A stretch of 64,000 nt of DNA from Clostridia bacterium (GTDB lineage Bacteria; Bacillota; Clostridia; Oscillospirales; Acutalibacteraceae), in NCBI GenBank assembly GCA_024692685.1, contig JAILMJ010000044.1, forward strand, positions 1 to 64,000, given 5' to 3'. The notes under the pieces were generated by a model that saw only the letters and a list, made by a program, of their open reading frames with translations, did no database searches and was not told where the DNA came from. Position 1 is the stretch's first letter. Each line of letters starts with the position of its first letter. The position numbers and the translations under genes are program-made. Of this stretch, positions 18,215-28,683 are shown in pieces.

Positions 18215-19888
18215 TTATCTGCTGGAAGCGGAATTTGCAATGTTTCTTCTTATTTTCTTGCAGAATTTCTTGCTGGCTCTGTCAACCCAGAATTCATTGA
18301 CAGTTACTGCGTAATCACCGTCATCGGCAAGAAGCTCGGTTTCAAAGTCGCTGTATGCTTCATTGCCCTTGTTGCCGCGGATAGTATCTTTCCAGTCAAG
18401 GTCATCGGTATTGTTCTTTGAGAAATACATAATATGATAGCCGTATTCGGTTTCAATTATGTCGACATCTCCGGCTTTCCTGGAGGAGTCAAAACTCCAG
18501 TTGATAAACTCGGGAACATAACTGTCGGTAATTCTGATCTTTTCATAAAGACCGCCGTTTTCAACGGAACCGGTATCGTCGGAATTCTCTGTTGCAAGTT
18601 TTGCAAATGAATCCTCGGTTTTGTCGCCCTTCTTCCATTCGGCGAGAAGTTCATCCGCCTTCTTCTTTGCGGCTTCCTTCTCCTTATCGGTCGGCTTTCC
18701 TTCTTCTGCTGCATTGAACTGAACAAGGCAGTGACGTACATCAACGCTGTTACCGGAATATGCGGGAGCAATTACAAGGACAACATAGGCGTTTGCTTCA
18801 TTTTCAAATACTTTCTTGTCCCCTGCTTTACGGGCGGAATCGTAAACCCACTTCGCAACATCTTCGGAGAGTGATGATGTAATACTTGAGTAGGAAGTGT
18901 GATCAAGCTCTTTGGTAAGATCGTCAGCATCCTTCTCTGCCTTCTTATATTCGCGGACTGCCTTTTCAAAAGAATCACCGTCGGTAATCTTACCGAGGAT
19001 ATCTTTTGCGTCCTTGAAAGTTTCTTTGTTTGACTCAGCCTGCCTCTTGGCAAGATCCTTATCGGATTCTCCTTCTTTTGCGGTGAGAGTTGTACCCGCA
19101 ACAGTATAGTAGCGGATATCAACATAGTCATAATCCTTGCTGTTAGCTTTATACTCGGCTTCAATATCCTTTTCGCTGACTTTGTCTACATAGTCCTGCT
19201 TGAGTTTTTCCTGGTAGGATGAAGCTATCGCTGACTTTGTAAGAAGGTTTTTGAATGACTTCTGATTAAAGCCGGGGCCTACGGTTGCTTTCAGAAAACT
19301 GTTGAGTGAAAAACCGTTTTCTTCGGCGCTGGAAATGTATTCTTTCATCTGATCTTCAACCTGAGTCTTTTCTTCTTCGCTGAGTTCAAAGCCGGCTTTT
19401 TCGGCCAAATCACAGAAAGCAATAATCTGTTTTGCGGTCCTGTTTGCATTATCTTTAAAAGACTCGGCATAAGTGATAGTCTTGCCGTTTTCATCAACAG
19501 TGGTATTTGCAGGGTCATCGGGAGCAAGATCCGTATTAAAGCCCGAAGAGGTGCCGTACTGCTGCATCATCTGAGCATATTGAACCGCCTGCTGATAAGC
19601 GTTTGAATAGTAAAAACCATACTCGGCTGACGAAACTTTTTTATCACCGACCTTGATAGCGGTTGACGCTTTATCTACGATACCGGTGGTCTGAACACCC
19701 CAATAACCTATACCTACAATAATTGCGCAAATAAGCACTACGGCAATAATCTTGCCGCCCAAACCGGCAGCCTTTTTGGTCTTTGCTATGCTCTTTGCGT
19801 TTTTCTTGTTGGCTTTTGCTATTCTTGCCTTACGCTCCTCGCGATAAAGCTCGGCCTTGTTTTTTTCTTCTTTAGCCATTATATTCAT
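18215..19888 (-). CDS. Membrane-anchored peptidyl-prolyl isomerase (parvulin/SurA-PrsA-like)
   Basis: N-terminal TM segment; SurA-N-like helical region; VDVRHCLVQFNA...SFAKLATENSDDTGSVENGGLYEKI...ETEYGYHIMYF. Confidence 0.87.
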   Translation of the reverse strand: MNIMAKEEKNKAELYREERKARIAKANKKNAKSIAKTKKAAGLGGKIIAVVLICAIIVGIGYWGVQTTGIVDKASTAIKVGDKKVSSAEYGFYYSNAYQQAVQYAQMMQQYGTSSGFNTDLAPDDPANTTVDENGKTITYAESFKDNANRTAKQIIAFCDLAEKAGFELSEEEKTQVEDQMKEYISSAEENGFSLNSFLKATVGPGFNQKSFKNLLTKSAIASSYQEKLKQDYVDKVSEKDIEAEYKANSKDYDYVDIRYYTVAGTTLTAKEGESDKDLAKRQAESNKETFKDAKDILGKITDGDSFEKAVREYKKAEKDADDLTKELDHTSYSSITSSLSEDVAKWVYDSARKAGDKKVFENEANAYVVLVIAPAYSGNSVDVRHCLVQFNAAEEGKPTDKEKEAAKKKADELLAEWKKGDKTEDSFAKLATENSDDTGSVENGGLYEKIRITDSYVPEFINWSFDSSRKAGDVDIIETEYGYHIMYFSKNNTDDLDWKDTIRGNKGNEAYSDFETELLADDGDYAVTVNEFWVDRASKKFCKKIRRNIANSASSR

Positions 19889-19999
19889 CCTTTACTCAAG
19901 TAATGATGTCGCCCGTAAGCACGACATAATGTATATATTATATCAATTTAAAAAATATTTACAAGTCTTTTGCGGAAATTTTAGGAAATTCGGAAATAA

Positions 20000-21124
20000 T
20001 TACTCTCCCGTCTGAGTCTTGAAGCGCATCGCACATTCCTTCGCTGCGCGGTACAGGTCTTCACGGCATGTTCTGACTATTTTTTCAAAAGATTCAGGAG
20101 CAGGGCAGGAAAAATACATTTCCGAAACTCCGCATTCCTTTATGTTTTCTGCGCCGTCACCCTTACTGCCGCAAATCGCTATGACCTTTTTTCCAAGGGC
20201 GTAAGCTCTCTTCGCAACGCCTGAAATCACTTTTCCGTTTACGGATTGGCCGTCAAGCCGTCCTTCGCCGGTGATAACCAAATCAGCCTGAGCGGCTTTT
20301 TCGTCAAATCCCGCAGCGTCAAGAATAATGTCTATCCCCGGTTTAAGCTCGGCGCCGAAAAACGCGGCGCATCCGGCCCCCATTCCGCCGGCGGCTCCGC
20401 TTCCCTGAATCGAGGAAACATGAACACCGAGGTCTTTTTCAATAACTCGGGCAATGTTTTTCAGACCGTCATCCAGTCTCCTGACCATATCCCCGTCCGC
20501 TCCCTTTTGCGGGGCAAAAACATACGCGGCTCCCGTTTCGCCGTAAAGCGGATTCTTTACATCGCAGGCCGCCGTCAGTGAAAAATCCGGGATGTTTTCA
20601 GGCGGAATGATAAATGCGATTTTGCCGAGGTTTTTTCCGATGGGATCAAGAGTGTTCCCGTCGCTGTCCGTAAACCGGTAACCGAATGCCGACGCCAAAC
20701 CTGTTCCGCAGTCGTTGGTAGCACTGCCTCCGAGTCCGAGAAGTATTTTCTTCGCTCCGCCTGAAACAGCGTCAAGCATAAGTTCTCCCACACCTCTTGT
20801 TGTGGCAAGTTCGGGATTCTTGTTTTCTCCGGCAAGGGGCAGCCCCGCACAGGAAGCTGTTTCAATAACCGCCGTATCTCCTGCCACAAGGTATTCCGCT
20901 GTCATAGGTTCGCCGAACACTCCGGACACAGTCCTGCGCCTGAAACAGCCGGGCAAAAAATTATGAATACAGGCACAAAGCCCCTCGCCGCCGTCGGCAA
21001 CGGGGAGCTTTATAATATCAACGCTGTCAAGGACATCTGAAAAAGCTGAACCTATTATGTCGCAAACCTCTCCGGCAGACAATGTTCCCTTGAATGAATC
21101 GGGAGCAATAAGTATTTTACCCAT
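20000..21124 (-). CDS. Glycerate 2-kinase
   Basis: ILIAPDSFKGTLSAGEV, KLPVADGGEG, LGLGGSATNDCGTG, ITGEGRLDGQSVNGKVISGVAKRA. Confidence 0.94.
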   Translation of the reverse strand: MGKILIAPDSFKGTLSAGEVCDIIGSAFSDVLDSVDIIKLPVADGGEGLCACIHNFLPGCFRRRTVSGVFGEPMTAEYLVAGDTAVIETASCAGLPLAGENKNPELATTRGVGELMLDAVSGGAKKILLGLGGSATNDCGTGLASAFGYRFTDSDGNTLDPIGKNLGKIAFIIPPENIPDFSLTAACDVKNPLYGETGAAYVFAPQKGADGDMVRRLDDGLKNIARVIEKDLGVHVSSIQGSGAAGGMGAGCAAFFGAELKPGIDIILDAAGFDEKAAQADLVITGEGRLDGQSVNGKVISGVAKRAYALGKKVIAICGSKGDGAENIKECGVSEMYFSCPAPESFEKIVRTCREDLYRAAKECAMRFKTQTGE

Positions 21125-21130
21125 ACCGTC

Positions 21131-22612
21131 TTATTCGGCGGAAGCTGCTCTGATATATCTCTTGAAGAAGGCAACGCCCGGACCTATCGCTGAAACGGGG
21201 ATTCTTTCATTAGTCCCGTGGGTTGTGAGAAGCAGCTCAACCGATACTTTGTAAGGAGCGTAACGGTAAATATTCTCACAGATGGGCTCATAGTTGCACG
21301 CGTCGGTTCCGCCCATTACGAGATAAGGAGCAACAATGTTGTTGTTATCCTCACGCATAATTATGTCTCTCATAATATTGAAGGCTCTGGAATCCGTCGG
21401 AGAGAACTTCGAGGCTTCCTTTGCTTTGAGCACTTTAATCTCAATATCCTTGTTTCTGACCACCTTGCGGATATGATCCTCAACATCTTTTACCGAAACG
21501 CCGGGCATAGGTCTGAAGTTAACGGTGATGCTCGCCTTTTGGGGAAGCACATTTGCCGCGGGGCTGCCCTGAGCCATTGTGACACCGGTAGTTGTCCTGA
21601 TAAGGGAGGCGGCAGGAGGAATCTGTTTCATTATTTCTTTGATTAGGGGCTTGAGATAATTGAGGTTACAGGCAACAAGCCTTGCGGGGTATTCACAGCT
21701 TCTGCCGACATTCGTGAACATCTCAATTATGAAAGGCATAAGCTCGGCTTTGAACTGATGAGCTTCCAGGTCCTTGATTACATCGGCAAGAGCTCCGAGA
21801 GCGTTGTGCTTGGGCGCCTGAGACGAATGACCGCCCTTGTCGAAAACACTGATTTCATAATCGCAGTAGCCTTTTTCCGCAATGCCTATACCGACGAGGT
21901 TTTTATCCTTTATGAGGCCGGGAACATTTATCGGAAGAATGGCTCCGCCCTCATCAACTATACAGTCAAGGTGTATCCCTCTCTCCTTGAGCAGGAGCAT
22001 CATTGACTTGGCGCCGCCGCATTCGTTGGCAACAACCTCTTCATCCTGGCCGAACAGCAGATATACATCTCTCTCAGGCTGGAAGCCTTCTTCAAGAAGA
22101 GTTTCGACAGCTTCCATAACTCCCATGAGGTGATTTTTCATATCGAGGGCTCCTCTGCCCCAGATAAACTCGCCGTCATTGAATCCGCTGAAAGCAGGAT
22201 GAGTCCAGTCGTCCTCCGTTCCTTTTGAAACGGGAACTACATCCTGGTGAGCAAGCATGGCGATGGGGTCAAGATCGCTGCGCTTTCCTTTCCAGAGATA
22301 CATAAGGCTCGCTTCCTGAACAATTTCCTTATGAAGAGTCTTGTGAATAAGAGGAAATGCCTCATCAAGAAAATCGTGAAATTTTTCAAACTGAGAAAAG
22401 TCCACCTTCTCCTTCTCAGGATAGCTGATGGTGGGAATGGAAATTGCCTTTGAAAGATTATTCATAGCCCTTTCGAGATTGACGTTTTCCTCGGCTATGG
22501 GTTCATACTCCTTTTTCTCGGGAACAAAACGCGCGGCTTTGATTGCGTTGGCAACCGCAAGAGACCCGACCGCGGCAAGGGGAACTATTTTTTTCAGTTT
22601 CTTTTTATCCAT
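21131..22612 (-). CDS. M20 family metallopeptidase (carboxypeptidase-like)
   Basis: AMLAHQDVVPVSKGTEDDWTHPAFSGFNDGEFIWGRGALDMKNHL; start reset from the track's 22648 to the ATG after RBS GGAGGAG. Confidence 0.9.
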   Translation of the reverse strand: MDKKKLKKIVPLAAVGSLAVANAIKAARFVPEKKEYEPIAEENVNLERAMNNLSKAISIPTISYPEKEKVDFSQFEKFHDFLDEAFPLIHKTLHKEIVQEASLMYLWKGKRSDLDPIAMLAHQDVVPVSKGTEDDWTHPAFSGFNDGEFIWGRGALDMKNHLMGVMEAVETLLEEGFQPERDVYLLFGQDEEVVANECGGAKSMMLLLKERGIHLDCIVDEGGAILPINVPGLIKDKNLVGIGIAEKGYCDYEISVFDKGGHSSQAPKHNALGALADVIKDLEAHQFKAELMPFIIEMFTNVGRSCEYPARLVACNLNYLKPLIKEIMKQIPPAASLIRTTTGVTMAQGSPAANVLPQKASITVNFRPMPGVSVKDVEDHIRKVVRNKDIEIKVLKAKEASKFSPTDSRAFNIMRDIIMREDNNNIVAPYLVMGGTDACNYEPICENIYRYAPYKVSVELLLTTHGTNERIPVSAIGPGVAFFKRYIRAASAE

Positions 22613-22684
22613 TTTCACATCTCCTCCAACGGAAAATTTCAAATGCAATTATACATTATACAATAAAAAAATTCAACTGTTTTA

Positions 22685-22713
22685 TTGAAGGCGCTGCCGC
22701 CTTGTGTTATAAT
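22685..22713 (+). promoter_or_regulatory. Sigma-A promoter for truB
   Basis: TTGAAG-N17-TATAAT upstream of truB. Confidence 0.65.
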
Positions 22714-22743
22714 AGCGCCATAAATAACCCGGAGGAAAACGTT

Positions 22744-23637
22744 ATGACGGGAATACTGGTGCTCAACAAACCGAAGGGATTCACTTCGTTTGACGCGGTT
22801 GCAGCAGTCAGAAAAATCTGCAGCGAAAAAAAATGCGGGCACACCGGAACACTCGATCCCATGGCAACGGGAGTTTTGCCCCTGCTGCTGGGTGGCGCAA
22901 CCAGATTCGGTGAAATCCTGCCGGACCACGACAAGACATATATTGCAAAGCTGAAACTCGGAATAAGAACAGACACCCTTGACATCACCGGCAAAGTGCT
23001 TTCAAAGGAAAATGTGAAGACCGGTCTTTCCGCTTTTCTCGAAACAGCAGAGCAATTCAAGGGAAAAACAGAGCAGATGCCGCCTATGTATTCTGCGGTA
23101 TCGGTAAACGGGCAACGCCTCTATAAACTTGCCAGGCAGGGAATAGAAGTCGAGAGACCGACAAGAGAAGTTACCGTCTACTCCCTGGATGTAATATCTT
23201 CGGATGAAAACAGCGGAGAATATGAAATTCGCGTCAGCTGCTCCTCAGGCACATATATACGTTCATTGATTTCCGATATAGGAGATAAACTCGGTTGCGG
23301 CGCGGTAATGACCGAATTGAATCGTGTAAAGGCAAATAGCTTTACAATTGAAGAATCGGTGACGATCGAAGATCTGAAAGCCGCCAAAGAGCTTAATGAG
23401 ATAAAAAGATTCCTTATACCCGTCGATTCGGCATTAAAAGCCTACAAATCGGTTACGGTTACTCAGGCCCAGGCAACAAGATTTTTAAACGGAGGAGCTC
23501 TTGATACTGCCAGATTGACAGATTGTAAAGATAAATGCCTTTACAGAGTCTATTCTCCTGACGGACATTTTCTCGGTGTCGGCTCCAATACAGACGGCCT
23601 TTCTCTGAATATTAAAAAGATACTTACGGAACGGTGA
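22744..23637 (+). CDS. truB: tRNA pseudouridine(55) synthase
   Basis: GILVLNKPKGFTSFDAV, KCGHTGTLDPMATGVLPLLLGGATR; true start is MTGILV at 22744 after GGAGG. Confidence 0.95.
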   Translation: MTGILVLNKPKGFTSFDAVAAVRKICSEKKCGHTGTLDPMATGVLPLLLGGATRFGEILPDHDKTYIAKLKLGIRTDTLDITGKVLSKENVKTGLSAFLETAEQFKGKTEQMPPMYSAVSVNGQRLYKLARQGIEVERPTREVTVYSLDVISSDENSGEYEIRVSCSSGTYIRSLISDIGDKLGCGAVMTELNRVKANSFTIEESVTIEDLKAAKELNEIKRFLIPVDSALKAYKSVTVTQAQATRFLNGGALDTARLTDCKDKCLYRVYSPDGHFLGVGSNTDGLSLNIKKILTER

Positions 23638-23641
23638 GCAC

Positions 23642-23670
23642 TTGAAATATCGCAATATTTATGATAGTAT
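23642..23670 (+). promoter_or_regulatory. Sigma-A-like promoter upstream of the HEYGH protein gene
   Basis: TTGAAA-N17-TAGTAT. Confidence 0.55.
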
Positions 23671-23690
23671 AGCGGAAAGGTGATGTTATT

Positions 23691-24221
23691 ATGAAATTAA
23701 TAAGAAGCATTTTATTTTATTTCTGGCAGTTTACTTACGCAATCGCTCAGAATATCATAGGTCTCGGCATGTTGCTTGTTTATAAGATTAAGGGCAGTGA
23801 GAGTGAATTCTTTCATAACGCTCTCGTCACCTACATTGACAGGAAGAATTTCGGCGGTGTCTCTCTCGGTATGTTTATCTTCATCAACAAAGACATAACC
23901 GGAGACAAACGTCATGATATTAAAATTCACGAATACGGTCACACCGTTCAGTCACTCATTCTCGGCCCGGTATGGCTCGTGGTTATTGCACTTCCCTCTG
24001 TCATTTGGTGCGGTCTTCCCGCTCTTATAAAATGGAGGAAAAAGAAGAACGTATCATATTATTGGCTTTACTGCGAAGGCTGGTCAAACCTTTGCGGTCT
24101 GTTTGCAACCAAAGACAAATTTCTCACCGAAGATTGCCTGAAAAGAGGCCGTTACGGAAAGCCCATCAACCCCAATTACAACGAGAGAAAGAACATCAAG
24201 GGCAGAAAAAGAAACAAATAA
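23691..24221 (+). CDS. Membrane protein with HEYGH (HExxH-type) motif, hypothetical
   Basis: Two hydrophobic stretches around IKIHEYGHTVQSLILGPVWLVVIALPSVIWCGLPALI. Confidence 0.7.
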   Translation: MKLIRSILFYFWQFTYAIAQNIIGLGMLLVYKIKGSESEFFHNALVTYIDRKNFGGVSLGMFIFINKDITGDKRHDIKIHEYGHTVQSLILGPVWLVVIALPSVIWCGLPALIKWRKKKNVSYYWLYCEGWSNLCGLFATKDKFLTEDCLKRGRYGKPINPNYNERKNIKGRKRNK

Positions 24222-24248
24222 ATTCGGGAATAAACCGGAGAAATAAGA

Positions 24249-24797
24249 ATGAATAATGAGATAAATGCCTTTGACAAGGGCGTTGCAATAGGCGGACTGC
24301 GGAACACAACCCAGATTAAACTGCTCATAGAGTATCTGGTTGAAAACGCGAAAGAACCGCTGACACGGGATGTCGCCGTGGAAGCCCTTGTTACACACGA
24401 ACTTGCCAACTACTTTGAAGCCTCCCAGGCGGTTGACGATCTGATTGCAAATCAGAGCATAGTCAAAGACAGAGACGGCCTGCTTTGCATCACACATAAG
24501 GGCAGCGAGGCGCTTAGAGAACTTATAAAAGATTTGCCCGCTTCTGTACGCGAAACAGCAATGGCAGACGCAACGGCAGTTCAGACAAGGCGCAGAAACG
24601 AAAAAGAAAATACAGCCACGATAGTTACCGTTGACAGCGGATACAACGTGGTCTGCAATATTATGCACAAAGATGAAATCCTTATGTCGGTAACCTTGTA
24701 TGCTGCCGATTTTGAGCAGGCCGAAAGCATCAAAAACCGTTTCATCGACGATCCGTCAGCGCTTTACAGCACTGTTCTTTCAATACTCTGCAAATGA
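24249..24797 (+). CDS. DUF4364 family protein (winged-helix-like)
   Basis: NTTQIKLLIEYLVENAKEPLTRDVAVEAL..ANYFEASQAVDDLIANQSIV; layout recalled for DUF4364. Confidence 0.75.
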   Translation: MNNEINAFDKGVAIGGLRNTTQIKLLIEYLVENAKEPLTRDVAVEALVTHELANYFEASQAVDDLIANQSIVKDRDGLLCITHKGSEALRELIKDLPASVRETAMADATAVQTRRRNEKENTATIVTVDSGYNVVCNIMHKDEILMSVTLYAADFEQAESIKNRFIDDPSALYSTVLSILCK

Positions 24798-24800
24798 GGT

Positions 24801-25508
24801 ATGATTATGCTTGAAGAACTGAAAAAGAAGGTCTGCGAAGCCAACCTGAAACTGGTTGAATATAAGCTGGTGCTTTTCACCTGGGGCAACGTCTCGGCAA
24901 TCGACAGGGAAAGCGGAATGGTGGTCATAAAGCCGTCGGGCGTTGACTATTCCTCAATGACGCCGGATGATATGGTGGTTATGAGCCTCAACGGAGAAAA
25001 AATCGAGGGCAGGCTCAATCCCTCATCGGATACGCCTACCCATCTTGAACTATATCGCTCTTTCCCGAACATAGGCGGCATAGCGCACACACACTCTACG
25101 TTTGCGGTAGCCTTTGCGCAGGCGGCAGAAGACATATTACCTTACGGCACAACCCATGCAGATTTTGCCTACGGCTCTATCCCCTGCACAAGAGATTTGA
25201 CCAAGGCGGAAATTGACAGCGATTATGAGCTGAATACCGGTAAAGTTATAGCAGAGTGCTTCAGAAACCGTGATATAGACTGTGATGCCGTTCCGGCGGT
25301 GCTGGTTCATTCACACGGTCCTTTCACCTGGGGAAAGGACGCAGACGCAGCGGCAAAGAATTCCGCTGTGCTTGAAGAGGTGGCAAAAATGGCTTACCTG
25401 AGCAAAGTCCTCGGGGCAAAGCCTGCAAATAAAAATATTCAAAAAAAGCATTACTTCAGGAAACACGGAGCGAATGCTTATTACGGACAGACAAACGTCA
25501 AAGACTGA
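24801..25508 (+). CDS. araD: L-ribulose-5-phosphate 4-epimerase / class II aldolase family
   Basis: [60 protein letters not shown]; start could be 24807. Confidence 0.9.
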   Translation: MIMLEELKKKVCEANLKLVEYKLVLFTWGNVSAIDRESGMVVIKPSGVDYSSMTPDDMVVMSLNGEKIEGRLNPSSDTPTHLELYRSFPNIGGIAHTHSTFAVAFAQAAEDILPYGTTHADFAYGSIPCTRDLTKAEIDSDYELNTGKVIAECFRNRDIDCDAVPAVLVHSHGPFTWGKDADAAAKNSAVLEEVAKMAYLSKVLGAKPANKNIQKKHYFRKHGANAYYGQTNVKD

Positions 25509-25519
25509 AGGAGAATCCA

Positions 25520-26128
25520 ATGAATAAAAAAACTCTTATCCTTACCGAACTGAGCGTTCTCACAGCTCTTATACTTCTTATGGCATTCACACCGCTCGGA
25601 TATATAAAAACAGCCGGGCTTGAAATAACCCTGATAACCGTTCCCGTCATCATCGGAGCGGTAATACTCGGCGAAAAAGCAGGCGCCTTTCTCGGGCTGG
25701 TCTTCGGTATAACAAGCTTTTTGCAGGCTGTTATGGGCACAAGCCCTTTCGGAGTGGCGATGCTCACCATAAACCCGGTGTACTGCTTCATAGTGGCTGT
25801 ACCTACCAGAGTATTGATGGGCTACCTGACGGGGCTCATTTATAAACCGATGAAGAAAAAAATCCGTATCCCGGGCAACTATATAGCGGGCCTGTTCGGA
25901 GCGCTTTGCAACACCGTTTTGTTTATGACGGCTCTCATGATATGCTTCCGCAATGCCGATTTAATCAGGAATCTTGAAACCCAGCTCGGCACCTCCAATG
26001 TATTCACCTTTGTTATTGCTTTTGTCGGGTTCAACGGTCTTGTTGAAGCAATCGGCAGCACAATTCTTTCCGGAACCGTCTGCACTGCGCTTCAGTCCGC
26101 ACATAAAAACATAAAAACCTCCGAGTAA
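25520..26128 (+). CDS. ECF transporter S (substrate-binding) component
   Basis: Six-TM-like pattern, LSVLTALILLMAFTPLGYIKTAGLEITLITVPVIIGAVILGEKAGAFLGLVFGI; family pattern of ECF S proteins. Confidence 0.85.
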   Translation: MNKKTLILTELSVLTALILLMAFTPLGYIKTAGLEITLITVPVIIGAVILGEKAGAFLGLVFGITSFLQAVMGTSPFGVAMLTINPVYCFIVAVPTRVLMGYLTGLIYKPMKKKIRIPGNYIAGLFGALCNTVLFMTALMICFRNADLIRNLETQLGTSNVFTFVIAFVGFNGLVEAIGSTILSGTVCTALQSAHKNIKTSE

Positions 26129-26149
26129 GAATCTTTAAACTTTTATTGA

Positions 26150-26190
26150 TTCCCTTTTGACGGATTATTTCGCCAAAAGGGATTTTTATT
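26150..26190 (+). terminator. Rho-independent terminator after the ECF S-component gene
   Basis: TCCCTTTTG...CAAAAGGGA followed by TTTTTATT. Confidence 0.75.
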
Positions 26191-26224
26191 ATTGCTTTAA
26201 CGAAACAGCAGTCATACCGGACAG

Positions 26225-26257
26225 AGAAAACCCGGAGCGGCAGATTTCCGCTCCGGG
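26225..26257 (-). terminator. Terminator-like hairpin for the converging cysS transcript
   Basis: Minus strand CCCGGAGCGG-aaatctg-CCGCTCCGGG-TTTTCTCT. Confidence 0.65.
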
Positions 26258-26371
26258 CATTTGCGCAATTGCTGTATGAAATACGTAAGGTTAATTGTTT
26301 CTTCCCGAAATTCTCACCTGTAACCTGCCGGGATTATACTTATCCGGCTATGAGCTTTTCTTCAAAAATGA

Positions 26372-27763
26372 TTACTCCCTGTGCCATTTTACTCCCTGAG
26401 GAGTATCCTCAAGAACTATGCCCATTGCTTTGAGTTCGTCCCTGATTCTGTCTGCTTCGGCCCAGTTTTTATCTCTGCGCGCCTGAGACCTCGCCTCTAT
26501 CATAGCGTCTATCTCTTCATCTGCCGTTTCTTCACTGCGATTGTAAACAAGACCGAGGACACCGGTGAGGGTGTCAAATATCTTTGCCGCATACTCTATT
26601 GTCTGACGGCTTGAATTGTTCCCGAGAACCTTCGAATTGATATCCCTGACCAGATCGAAAACGGCAGCGAGGCCGTCGGCGGTGTTAAGATCATCATCCA
26701 TGGCAGTATTGAACTGCTCAACACGTTCATCGAGAACGGCTTTGATTTCTTCGTTTACTTCGCCCTCTGCGGCATTTTTGAGCTCAAAATCTATATTATC
26801 ACGGCAGTTATAAAGCCTCGTGAGTGAAGCCTTGCACTGCTCAATAATCTCAACGCTGTAATTTATCGGGCTTCTGTATGAAGACGAAATCATAAGATAG
26901 CGTATAGGCTCATAGCCGAACTGCTCCGCCACATCCCTGACGGTAAAGAAATTACCGAGCGACTTTGACATCTTTACATTGTCAACATTTATGTAGCCGT
27001 TATGCATCCAGTAATTTGCGAACGGTTTGCCGGTAAAGCACTCACTCTGGGCAATTTCATTCTCGTGATGCGGGAAGATGAGGTCAAGCCCTCCGCAGTG
27101 GATATCAATGCTCTCGCCGAGATATCTGATATTCATCGCCGAACACTCGATATGCCATCCGGGTCTGCCTTTGCCCCACGGAGAATCCCATGACGGCTCA
27201 CCCGGTTTTGCCTTTTTCCAGAGCGCAAAGTCAACGGGATCTTTTTTGACGTCGCCGACCATAATTCTTGCGCCTGCCTCAAGGTCCTCAAGCGGCTGAT
27301 GGGAGAGTTTGCCGTACCCGGGAAAAGTTGAGGCGCTGAAATAAACATCTCCGTCAACTTCATAGGCGTGGCCTTTTTCGATAAGACCGCTGATAATCTC
27401 GATTATTTTATCGATATTTTCGGTAGCTTTGGGGTGAATATCCGCGGGACGGAAATTAAGTCCCTCGGCGTCTTTCCAAAACTCTTTGATATACTTTTCG
27501 GACACGGTCTTATAGTCCGTCTCCTCTTCATTCGCCTTTTTTATTATTTTATCATCAATATCAGTGAAATTCTGGACAAAAGTGACATCATACCCGCGGT
27601 ATTCCAGATACCGTCTCAGGACATCGAATACGCAAAGCGGCCTGGCATTCCCGATATGAATATAATTATAGACAGTGGGACCACAGGCATATATCTTGAC
27701 CTTGCCCTCTTCTATGGGCACAAACTCCTGCTTTTCCCTGGTAAGTGTGTTGAATATTTTCAT
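26372..27763 (-). CDS. cysS: Cysteinyl-tRNA synthetase
   Basis: [43 protein letters not shown]. Confidence 0.96.
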   Translation of the reverse strand: MKIFNTLTREKQEFVPIEEGKVKIYACGPTVYNYIHIGNARPLCVFDVLRRYLEYRGYDVTFVQNFTDIDDKIIKKANEEETDYKTVSEKYIKEFWKDAEGLNFRPADIHPKATENIDKIIEIISGLIEKGHAYEVDGDVYFSASTFPGYGKLSHQPLEDLEAGARIMVGDVKKDPVDFALWKKAKPGEPSWDSPWGKGRPGWHIECSAMNIRYLGESIDIHCGGLDLIFPHHENEIAQSECFTGKPFANYWMHNGYINVDNVKMSKSLGNFFTVRDVAEQFGYEPIRYLMISSSYRSPINYSVEIIEQCKASLTRLYNCRDNIDFELKNAAEGEVNEEIKAVLDERVEQFNTAMDDDLNTADGLAAVFDLVRDINSKVLGNNSSRQTIEYAAKIFDTLTGVLGLVYNRSEETADEEIDAMIEARSQARRDKNWAEADRIRDELKAMGIVLEDTPQGVKWHRE

Positions 27764-28395
27764 TTTTCTTCTCCCTTTGCTATCAGTTTTTTAAGGTCTT
27801 CAATCTCGCTTTCAAGTCTGCTGATTTCCTGGGCAACGGGGTCCGGTATATCTATCTGATCAAGGTCATCAACTCTGACACCCTCTACCTTGACAACTCT
27901 CGCCGGAACACCGACAGCAGTGCAGTTTGCGGGGATGTCGTGAAGCACAACCGCGCCGGCAGCTATCTTACTGTTATCTCCTACGACAACCGGGCCCAAT
28001 ACTTTTGAACCTGAGCCTATCATAACGTTATTTCCGATTGTGGGATGCCTTTTGCCCGTTTCCTTGCCGGTACCGCCGAGCGTTGCCCCCTGGTAAATTG
28101 TAACGTTATCGCCGATAATCGTAGTTTCGCCCACAACAACACCGGTGCCGTGGTCAATAAACAGTTTTTTGCCTATCTGCGCCGCCGGATGAATCTCAAT
28201 TCCGGTCTTTTTTGAGCAATACTGTGAAATCCATCGGGCAATAAAATACATTTTATGGCGATAGAAAAAATTCGCTTTTCTGTGAAGGCGCACTGCCTTG
28301 AGACCGGGATATAGAAACAGTATTTCCAAAAAGCTTCTGGCAGCAGGGTCTCTCTCCTTGACGCATTCTATGTCTTCTCTGAGTCGGTTGAACAT
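27760..28395 (-). CDS. cysE: Serine O-acetyltransferase
   Basis: [47 protein letters not shown] hexapeptide repeats. Confidence 0.94.
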   Translation of the reverse strand: MFNRLREDIECVKERDPAARSFLEILFLYPGLKAVRLHRKANFFYRHKMYFIARWISQYCSKKTGIEIHPAAQIGKKLFIDHGTGVVVGETTIIGDNVTIYQGATLGGTGKETGKRHPTIGNNVMIGSGSKVLGPVVVGDNSKIAAGAVVLHDIPANCTAVGVPARVVKVEGVRVDDLDQIDIPDPVAQEISRLESEIEDLKKLIAKGEEK

Positions 28396-28414
28396 TTAAT
28401 CTGCTCCTTAAAAT

Positions 28415-28600
28415 CAAAAATCCTCCGCAGTCATTCTGACTACGGAGGCGTCTGTACGCGGTTCCACTCCTGTTTGTAACTCTGACGACTTTAACGCAGT
28501 CATACGCACGGGAATACTTCAATTTCATCCCGCAGGCCGCCGGGCGCACTTCTTGACCGCTTTTATAAGGGAACTTTCAGCATCTGCTCCCCTCTCTGAT
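28415..28600 (-). promoter_or_regulatory. T-box leader of cysE-cysS, with terminator
   Basis: Minus strand has AGAGAGGGGAGC (stem I-like), AGGAGTGGAACCGCGT (T-box motif) and the terminator stem CCTCCGTAGTCAGAATGACTGCGGAGG-ATTTTT; candidate Cys specifier TGC at 28548-28546. Confidence 0.88.
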
Positions 28601-28652
28601 ATAAACTGCGGAAAATACTCTACCCGACCGTTGCTTTGAATTTATCCTTTAT

Positions 28653-28681
28653 ATTATATGCTGAACCGGCAATAATGTCAA
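28653..28681 (-). promoter_or_regulatory. Consensus sigma-A promoter for the T-box/cysE-cysS transcript
   Basis: TTGACA-N17-TATAAT on the minus strand, perfect consensus. Confidence 0.85.
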
Positions 28682-28683
28682 CA

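Noticed and set aside
24176-24668. Antisense ORFs over the DUF4364 gene (24084..24668 and 24176..24409)
   Set aside because: The sense strand has RBS, spacing and family signature; the antisense frames have none.
28253-28549. 98-aa minus-strand ORF overlapping cysE and its leader
   Set aside because: Most of it is the T-box element and terminator; the frame runs against cysE's frame and has no family signature.
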